Assembly (NCBI GenBank): GCA_937884735.1
Contig: CAKZYI010000408.1
Location: forward strand, 1 to 11,307
From: an uncultured Pleurocapsa sp.
GTDB taxonomy: Bacteria > Cyanobacteriota > Cyanobacteriia > Cyanobacteriales > Xenococcaceae
Length of the DNA stretch: 11,307 bases
Direction: 5' to 3'
Part shown: piece by piece, positions 7,547 through 11,307 of the stretch
Layout: every line of letters begins with the position of its first letter
How positions within the stretch are numbered: position 1 is the stretch's first letter
Program-made: the position numbers and the translations under genes
The notes under the pieces: generated by a model
Told to the model about the DNA's origin: nothing
The model's input: the letters and a program-made list of their open reading frames with translations, nothing else
Databases searched by the model: none

Positions 7547-7851
7547 TAATTTAATTTCTTGCCCTATCTTATTTGCTGTTGCACGCAAAGTAAATAGAAC
7601 CCTAAGAGGGAAAAATAGTTACAAATCGAGGTTAATTAGAAGTTACTTTTTGAAAGAATATACATTTAACATTATTAATAATTTGGTGATTCGATTTAAT
7701 TTTGGCAGTTTATAAACCATAATCACCAATATCCTTAATATCCTTGCTAAACAACTTTTTTAAGCCCAATAAAACCAAAAAATAGGGATGCTTGAATAAA
7801 CATCCCCACAAAATCAAGTTTAAATTTATAAAATTGCTATATATTAAGGCT
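7547..7851. other. Intergenic region with ycf54 terminator and regulator upstream region
   Basis: About 305 bases between the ycf54 stop and the start of the damaged Crp copy. It holds the intrinsic terminator at 7777-7806 and a short direct repeat of AATATCCTT (two copies, about 7729-7746). The rest is AT-rich and should include the promoter of the downstream regulator gene. I see no convincing coding frame. Confidence 0.5.
7777..7806 (-). terminator. Intrinsic terminator of ycf54
   Basis: On the minus strand, GGGATG (7806-7801), a 10-base loop and CATCCC (7790-7785) form a perfect 6-base stem that a flanking G-T pair can extend. It is followed directly by TATTTTTT (7784-7777). It lies 46 bases past the ycf54 stop codon. 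This is the best terminator in the window and suggests ycf54 is transcribed as a single gene. Confidence 0.8.
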
Positions 7852-8181
7852 TTAGACTGCCTGTTCCAATGATAAGAGAGGATCTTCAATAGTATCAGAA
7901 GGTGCTTCAAATGTTCCTGTAATTACATACTCTAGTCTTAGCTTGAGCCAAGTAGATAGTCGTTTATCGGTAGTAATAACCGCAGCACAAGGTTGAGGAA
8001 TTTGAGCTTTGATCTTAGCCATTTCAGGAGCGTCTAAAAAAGCTGGTTGTTTGATAAACCAGAAATCAATCTCTTTATTTTTTTCTTTGTAGTTGCGAAG
8101 ACGCTCTTGAATTACCTCTTCAAAAGGCTCTTCTTCCAAAAGAAATTTTTGGCTGGCTGCAACGTAATAATATGTAGTCAT
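7852..8181 (-). CDS. ycf54: Ycf54, Mg-protoporphyrin IX monomethyl ester cyclase accessory protein
   Basis: A 109-residue protein recognised across its whole length. It starts MTTYYYVAASQKFLLEEEPF and includes EIDFWFIKQPAFLDAPE and WLKLRLEYVITGTFEAP. Ycf54 binds the oxidative Mg-protoporphyrin IX monomethyl ester cyclase (AcsF/CycI) and is needed for its accumulation and for forming ring E of chlorophyll, probably at the thylakoid or membrane surface. Residues reported as conserved in the family, D39, F40 and R82, are all present. Length is normal and the gene looks intact. The ATG at 8181 matches the family start; no Shine-Dalgarno sequence precedes it. It is flanked by non-coding DNA on both sides and followed by its own terminator, so it is probably monocistronic. 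Its presence strongly supports a cyanobacterial origin for the window. Confidence 0.95.
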   Translation of the reverse strand: MTTYYYVAASQKFLLEEEPFEEVIQERLRNYKEKNKEIDFWFIKQPAFLDAPEMAKIKAQIPQPCAAVITTDKRLSTWLKLRLEYVITGTFEAPSDTIEDPLLSLEQAV

Positions 8182-8350
8182 GATCGATTTTTTTCAACTA
8201 AAACTTTCTAAATTAATATTTTAAAATTTTTGGCTGGGGAGGGTAAGAACGAAAATTGGCTATCTCTAATAGACGTGGGCATAAACAAAGTCACTGTTCA
8301 TAAAATTTCCCAGCTTTGTAGTCAAACTCTTAATTGACCAAAAGGAACTT

Positions 8351-8366
8351 TAAAGCATACCGCTTC
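8351..8366 (-). repeat. Short interspersed repeat GAAGCGGTAT(C/G)CTTTA, copy 1 (inverted)
   Basis: On the minus strand this reads GAAGCGGTATGCTTTA, one base different from the copies at 8507-8522 and 9403-9418. It is inverted relative to both, so it can pair with either at the RNA or single-strand level. Confidence 0.6.
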
Positions 8367-8403
8367 ATATATCCTCTAAGACTAAACTTCTGGTTATATA
8401 AGA

Positions 8404-8422
8404 CTTATTCCTTAAGGATAAG
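8404..8422. repeat. Near-perfect palindrome around CCTTAAGG
   Basis: CTTAT, a bulged T, then CCTTAAGGATAAG. Nine bases on each side are complementary around the centre 8413/8414 if the T at 8408 or 8409 is looped out. There is no loop between the arms, so a protein-binding dyad is more likely than an RNA hairpin. No known regulator is assigned. Confidence 0.35.
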
Positions 8423-8453
8423 CTTTTGTGACTTCTGCACAGCAGTACTAAAG

Positions 8454-8563
8454 TGACTTCTCCCGACACCAAGCCCTATATGCCCTAAAGGATTCCTTTC
8501 AGTCACGAAGCGGTATCCTTTAAGACATTCTTGGGGCTATGGTGCGGGGCTTGTCGAAGTTCA
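8454..8563. repeat. About 110-base imperfect hairpin element
   Basis: Nested complementary arms can be traced by hand. GACTTC (8455-8460) pairs with GAAGTTC (8556-8562) with one bulge. Positions 8461-8477 pair with 8533-8549 (TCCCG-a-CACCA-AGCCC against GGGCT-a-TGGTGCGGGG), 16-17 pairs with one single-base bulge per side. TAAAGGAT (8486-8493) pairs with ATCCTTTA (8515-8522). CCTTTC (8495-8500) pairs with GAAGCGG (8507-8513), leaving a six-base loop. The right side of the inner stem is the short repeat that also occurs at 9402-9418. The element could be a MITE-like repeat, a structured leader or a small RNA. No T-tract follows, so it is not a standard terminator. Confidence 0.6.
8506..8522 (+). 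repeat. Short interspersed repeat CGAAGCGGTATCCTTTA, copy 2
   Basis: Seventeen bases identical to 9402-9418. This copy forms the right arm of the inner stem of the hairpin element at 8454-8563. Confidence 0.65.
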
Positions 8564-8680
8564 GCTAATTTCACTGTTTCGTAGTAGCTCACCTGGCATA
8601 ATTTAGCACTATGAAAGGACTATGAATGTCTATATTTAATTCTTTCATACAAGGGAAATAATGCGATCGCCTTGACGTTT

Positions 8681-8715
8681 TTCGAGATTGATTTTAGGCT
8701 TGTGATTGTCTCGAA
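8681..8715. promoter_or_regulatory. Inverted repeat TTCGAGA-N21-TCTCGAA upstream of ybjN
   Basis: Perfect 7-base arms at 8681-8687 and 8709-8715 with a 21-base spacer, about 195 bases before the ybjN start. The size fits two operator half-sites on the same helix face (28 bases centre to centre) or a loose hairpin. No matching regulator is recognised. Confidence 0.3.
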
Positions 8716-8811
8716 CTCCAGTGATACAAATACATAGGTCATTTCTGTTAAATTCTGTAAATCTGGCTTTGGTCTAAATACCAAACAAATAATTTTTGAT
8801 TCTAATGGCGA

Positions 8812-8840
8812 TGGAGAACGTTAAGATTAACAGGTATAAA
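8812..8840 (+). promoter_or_regulatory. Candidate sigma-70-type promoter of ybjN
   Basis: TGGAGA (8812-8817), 17 bases, then TATAAA (8835-8840). The -35 matches the consensus at four of six positions and the -10 at five of six. A start near 8847 would give a leader of about 60 bases before ybjN. Such matches are common in AT-rich DNA. Confidence 0.3.
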
Positions 8841-8909
8841 GTTAGCGATTATCAGCACTTGATGCTAAATTCACGATGTCAGCATTAATCTAACTATAGG
8901 AAAGCTATT

Positions 8910-9386
8910 ATGACTAGCCCAAATTCTACCTTGGAACTAGATACAAATCAGACAGTTGATGAGCTACTAGAAGATAAATCTACTCATCAAGAGGTAATTG
9001 AAACAGTAATTTCCAGCTTAGACCAAAACAATACCGCGATGGTTAACCATACCGATCAAGGAAGCCTGTGGAAATTCCAATACGGTAGTGTTGAAGTATT
9101 TGTACAGCTAACAGGAGAAAGCGATGACGATCTTCTTACTGTGTGGTCTAGTTTACTTCAGTTACCAGCTAAAGACGAACCAGGTTTGATGCGACGCATC
9201 CTAGAGATGAATTGGACAGGTACTTTTGAAACCTGCTTTAGTATCAAAGATAATCAAGTGATGATTTCTTCTCAACGTACCGTTGCGGATATGTATCCTG
9301 GTGAAATTTCTCGTTTGGTTACTCTCGTGGCTAACATTGCTGACGACAATGACGAGCTGCTTAAAGAAGAGTTTGGCGCATCCTGA
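8910..9386 (+). CDS. YbjN domain-containing protein
   Basis: A 158-residue acidic cytoplasmic protein of the YbjN family, which has a type III secretion chaperone-like fold and is linked in other bacteria to stress and motility regulation. The cyanobacterial form has an acidic N-terminal lead (about 1-30) and then the domain: WKFQYGSVEVFVQLTGESDDDLLTVWSSLLQLPA, an LMRRILEMNW helix, an FETCFSIKDNQVMISSQRT strand pair and a final helix over the DMYPGEISRLVTLVANIAD segment. It has no signal peptide or membrane segment. The start at 8910 is well supported by AGGAAAG (8898-8904) five bases upstream. Its exact molecular role is not known. It stands alone with 728 bases upstream and 173 bases before the next gene, so it is probably not in an operon. 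Confidence 0.85.
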   Translation: MTSPNSTLELDTNQTVDELLEDKSTHQEVIETVISSLDQNNTAMVNHTDQGSLWKFQYGSVEVFVQLTGESDDDLLTVWSSLLQLPAKDEPGLMRRILEMNWTGTFETCFSIKDNQVMISSQRTVADMYPGEISRLVTLVANIADDNDELLKEEFGAS

Positions 9387-9389
9387 GTA

Positions 9390-9443
9390 ATTACTGATAT
9401 GCGAAGCGGTATCCTTTAGGATTACTGATGACTAATTACTGAT
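9390..9443 (+). repeat. Three direct repeats of ATTACTGAT, two flanking short-repeat copy 3
   Basis: ATTACTGAT occurs at 9390-9398, 9421-9429 and 9435-9443. The first two directly flank a 22-base segment (9399-9420) that contains the interspersed repeat CGAAGCGGTATCCTTTA (9402-9418). This looks like a small insertion with 9-base target duplication, though the third copy also permits a simple tandem repeat origin. Confidence 0.5.
9402..9418 (+). repeat. Short interspersed repeat CGAAGCGGTATCCTTTA, copy 3
   Basis: Identical over 17 bases to 8506-8522. It lies just after the ybjN stop codon, extended by GG into the small palindrome ATCCTTTAGGAT (9411-9422). Confidence 0.65.
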
Positions 9444-9451
9444 TACTTATA

Positions 9452-9499
9452 GTTGGGTTACGTTTCTAGTTTTTATCAATATATTATCGCTAACCCAAC
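9452..9499. repeat. Inverted repeat GTTGGGTTA ... TAACCCAAC
   Basis: Perfect 9-base arms at 9452-9460 and 9491-9499 enclose 30 AT-rich bases. Sequences of this GTTGGGTTA/TAACCCAAC kind are, from memory, frequent intergenic palindromes in cyanobacterial genomes. Here it separates ybjN from the substrate-binding gene and could end ybjN transcripts, although no T-tract follows the right arm. Confidence 0.5.
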
Positions 9500-9519
9500 C
9501 TAATTTTCTATGCTAAAGA

Positions 9520-9525
9520 TATAAT
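9520..9525 (+). promoter_or_regulatory. Candidate -10 box of the substrate-binding protein gene
   Basis: A perfect TATAAT 35 bases before the TTG start. The expected -35 position (about 9497-9502) has no consensus match, so an activator or a type-2-like cyanobacterial promoter would be required. Confidence 0.35.
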
Positions 9526-9543
9526 GTGGCATAAAAACGAGTA

Positions 9544-9549
9544 GAGGAA
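9544..9549 (+). promoter_or_regulatory. Shine-Dalgarno site that fixes a TTG start
   Basis: GAGGAA ends ten bases before the TTG at 9560. It is the main reason to accept a non-ATG start for the substrate-binding protein. Confidence 0.5.
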
Positions 9550-9559
9550 ATTATTAGTT

Positions 9560-11307
9560 TTGGGTTTACTACGCTCTCTAAGATTTTTGGTTGCTAGATG
9601 GCTAATGCTATTTTTTGTAGGAGTGCTGCTGATTCCCCTCACAGCCTGTAATCCTAACACCTTACTCGCCAATCCAGACCGTCCTCCCCAGTTAGTAGAA
9701 GCAATTATTAGCGATCCTAAAACTTTTAATTTTGTAATTGCTAGTGATGCTGGTAGCAGCAGTGTGGGTAGCATGATTTTAGAGGGTTTGGTAGAACAAA
9801 ATCCTCTTACAGGTGAAGTTGAGCCAGCTTTAGCCGAATCTTGGTCTATTTCAGATGACAATTTAGAAATAATTTATACCATGAGACCAAATCTTAAATG
9901 GTCTGATGGTAATCCTTTGACAGTAGATGATGTAGTCTTTACTTATAATCAGCTTTATCTTAATCCTGAGATTCCTACGGGAATGAGGGATATACTCAGA
10001 ATAGGTCAAAGTGGAGCTTTACCAACAGTATCTAAAGTCAATGAAAGACAGGTTAAGTTTACTGTACCCGAACCTTTTGCACCTTTTTTATCCGTAACAG
10101 GAGCATCAATTTATCCCGCCCACATTCTGCAAAAAACTGTCGAGCAATAAGACAAAGACGGCAAATTAAAGTTTCTTTCTACTTGGACAGTGGATACACC
10201 TCCAGAACAAATTGTTGCTAGTAGTGCGTATAAATTAAAGAGTTATAGTACTGCCGAAAGAGTTATCTTTGATGCCAATCCATATTACTGGAAAAAAGCA
10301 TTAACCAATCAAGATATTCCCTTTATTAAAAGAGTTATTTGGGAAATTGTTCAATCTACTGATACGTTTTTGATTCAATTTCGCTCCGGTAGCTTGGATT
10401 CAGTTAGCGTCAAACCTGAATATTTTTCTCTATTAAAAAAGGAGGAAAAAAAAGGTAACTTTACAGTATATGATGGAGGGCCTGATTATGGAACAAACTA
10501 TATTACATTTAATTTAAATACTGGTAAGCGAAATGGCAAACCTTTAGTCGATCCAATAAAATCTCGCTGGTTTAATAACGTTAAATTTAGGCAAGCGGTG
10601 GCATACGCAATTAATCGCCCTAGAATAGTAAAAAATATTTATCGAGGTTTGGGACAGCCACAACATTCATTTATTTCTGTTCAGTCTCCCTTTGCCGATG
10701 AGAATCTAAAAGCTTATGATTACGATGTTGAAAAAGCCAAACAACTATTAAAAGAAGGTGGTTTTAAATACAATAATAAAAATCAATTATTAGATGCTGA
10801 TGGCAATCGAGTCAAGTTTACTTTGAATACTAATTCAGGTAATAAAGTTAGAGAAAGCATGGGCAATCAGGTAGAAGAAGATTTAGAAGCTATTGGTATG
10901 GATGTTAATTTTAGAACGATTAATTTTAATGTTCTAATTGGTAAATTGAGTGGCTCTCTAGATTGGGAATGTATCATGCTGGGTTTATCAGGATGAAACG
11001 AATCCAATATCTGTGCAAATGTCTGGTTTACTGTTTGTAACTTACATATGTTTAATCAAAAACCAGCACCAGGACAAGAACCCCTAGAAGGTAGACAGGT
11101 TGCCGAATGGGAGAAAGAAATAGCTCAATTATTCATTGAAGGTGCAAGGGAATTAGACGAAGAAAAACGCAAAGCTATTTATGTAGAAATTCAACAGCTA
11201 GTATCAGATAATGTTCCGTTTATCTATTTAGTCAATCCCAAAGCTTTGGGGGCGGTACGTAATAAAATAGAGGGCATTGAGTATTCTGCTCTTGGTGGTG
11301 CTTTTTG
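9560..11307 (+). pseudogene. ABC transporter substrate-binding lipoprotein (SBP family 5, peptide/nickel type), two in-frame stops, runs off window
   Basis: A family-5 solute-binding protein, the outer-face receptor of a peptide (Opp/Dpp-like) ABC importer. The N-terminus has a signal segment (about 9-29) and a lipobox ending LTAC (C30). The family signature lies at about 92-130 (AESWSISDDNLEIIYTMRP ... SDGNPLTVDDVVFTYNQL). Later family blocks include NPYYWKK, VKFRQAVAYAINR and, near the end, LHMFNQKPAPGQEPLEG. Read through, 582 codons fit inside the window, and the C-terminus must be only a few codons beyond it. Two codons in the same frame are stops: codon 197 (TAA, 10148-10150, in TVEQ-stop-DKDGKL) and codon 479 (TGA, 10994-10996, in LGLSG-stop-NES). 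No frameshift is needed. The first product would end at 196 residues, inside domain I, so it is not functional unless stops are read through. No permease or ATPase gene is seen upstream. I call it a recent pseudogene. Confidence 0.88.

Larger units (their letters stand above)
8182..8909. other. Long non-coding region between divergent ycf54 and ybjN
   Basis: A 728-base gap without a believable gene on either strand. It should hold the promoters of ycf54 (minus) and ybjN (plus). It contains a short repeat in inverted orientation (8351-8366 and 8507-8522), a near-perfect palindrome (8404-8422), a direct repeat of GTGACTTCT (8428-8436 and 8453-8461), a long imperfect hairpin (8454-8563), a HIP1 octamer (8663-8670) and an inverted repeat (8681-8715). 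The density of structure suggests a mobile-type repeat, an untranslated leader or a small RNA rather than plain spacer. Confidence 0.6.

Noticed and set aside
7729..7746. Tandem AATATCCTT copies as the start of a repeat array or CRISPR
   Set aside because: Only two 9-base copies are present, with no regular spacers.
7710..7910. Minus-strand ORF of 66 codons
   Set aside because: It overlaps the 3' end of ycf54 in another frame and runs through the ycf54 terminator.
9508..9861. Minus-strand ORF of 117 codons
   Set aside because: It is antisense to the signal peptide and first domain of the substrate-binding protein gene, which has clear family motifs.
3021..11307. Stop-codon reassignment as an explanation of the interrupted genes
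   Set aside because: TAA, TAG and TGA all occur inside frames, and neighbouring intact genes end normally with stop codons.

Overview
The window looks like a chromosomal segment of an AT-rich cyanobacterium. It carries ycf54, a chlorophyll-synthesis gene found in oxygenic phototrophs, a cyanobacterial-type YbjN protein and a NucA-like nuclease. The octamer GCGATCGC (HIP1, a cyanobacterial hallmark) occurs eight times, starting at 2232, 2380, 4046, 4333, 4848, 5092, 7349 and 8663. I cannot name the species.

Layout. 128-670 (+) is a GXWXG/DUF4334 protein. 671-1079 has no large gene but holds a 50-codon minus-strand ORF. A minus-strand series follows: a phospholipase D/cardiolipin-synthase-like membrane protein (1080-2339), a universal stress protein (2517-2912) and a CocE/NonD-type hydrolase gene with three in-frame stops (3021-4730). 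A lipoprotein-type DNA/RNA non-specific nuclease (about 4972-5829, +) converges on a Crp/Fnr-family regulator (5861-6577, -). Behind that regulator lies a tandem paralogue with one in-frame stop (6806-7546, -). ycf54 (7852-8181, -) ends at a clear intrinsic terminator. The 728-base gap 8182-8909 contains a long imperfect hairpin and a short repeat. ybjN (8910-9386, +) and an oligopeptide-type ABC substrate-binding lipoprotein gene with two in-frame stops (9560 to beyond the window end, +) close the window.

The genes do not form one pathway. They are mostly single housekeeping or stress genes separated by 100-700 bases. I found no phage genes, transposase, CRISPR array, toxin-antitoxin pair or recognisable defence operon.

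The most unusual feature is that three genes (CocE-type hydrolase, second Crp, substrate-binding protein) are interrupted by six in-frame stop codons: three TAA, two TAG and one TGA. Not one frameshift is needed to rejoin them. All three stop types occur, so recoding of a single stop codon cannot explain it. Recent pseudogenisation by base substitution is the simplest reading; sequence error or readthrough remain possible. The second point of interest is the structured intergenic region upstream of ybjN.
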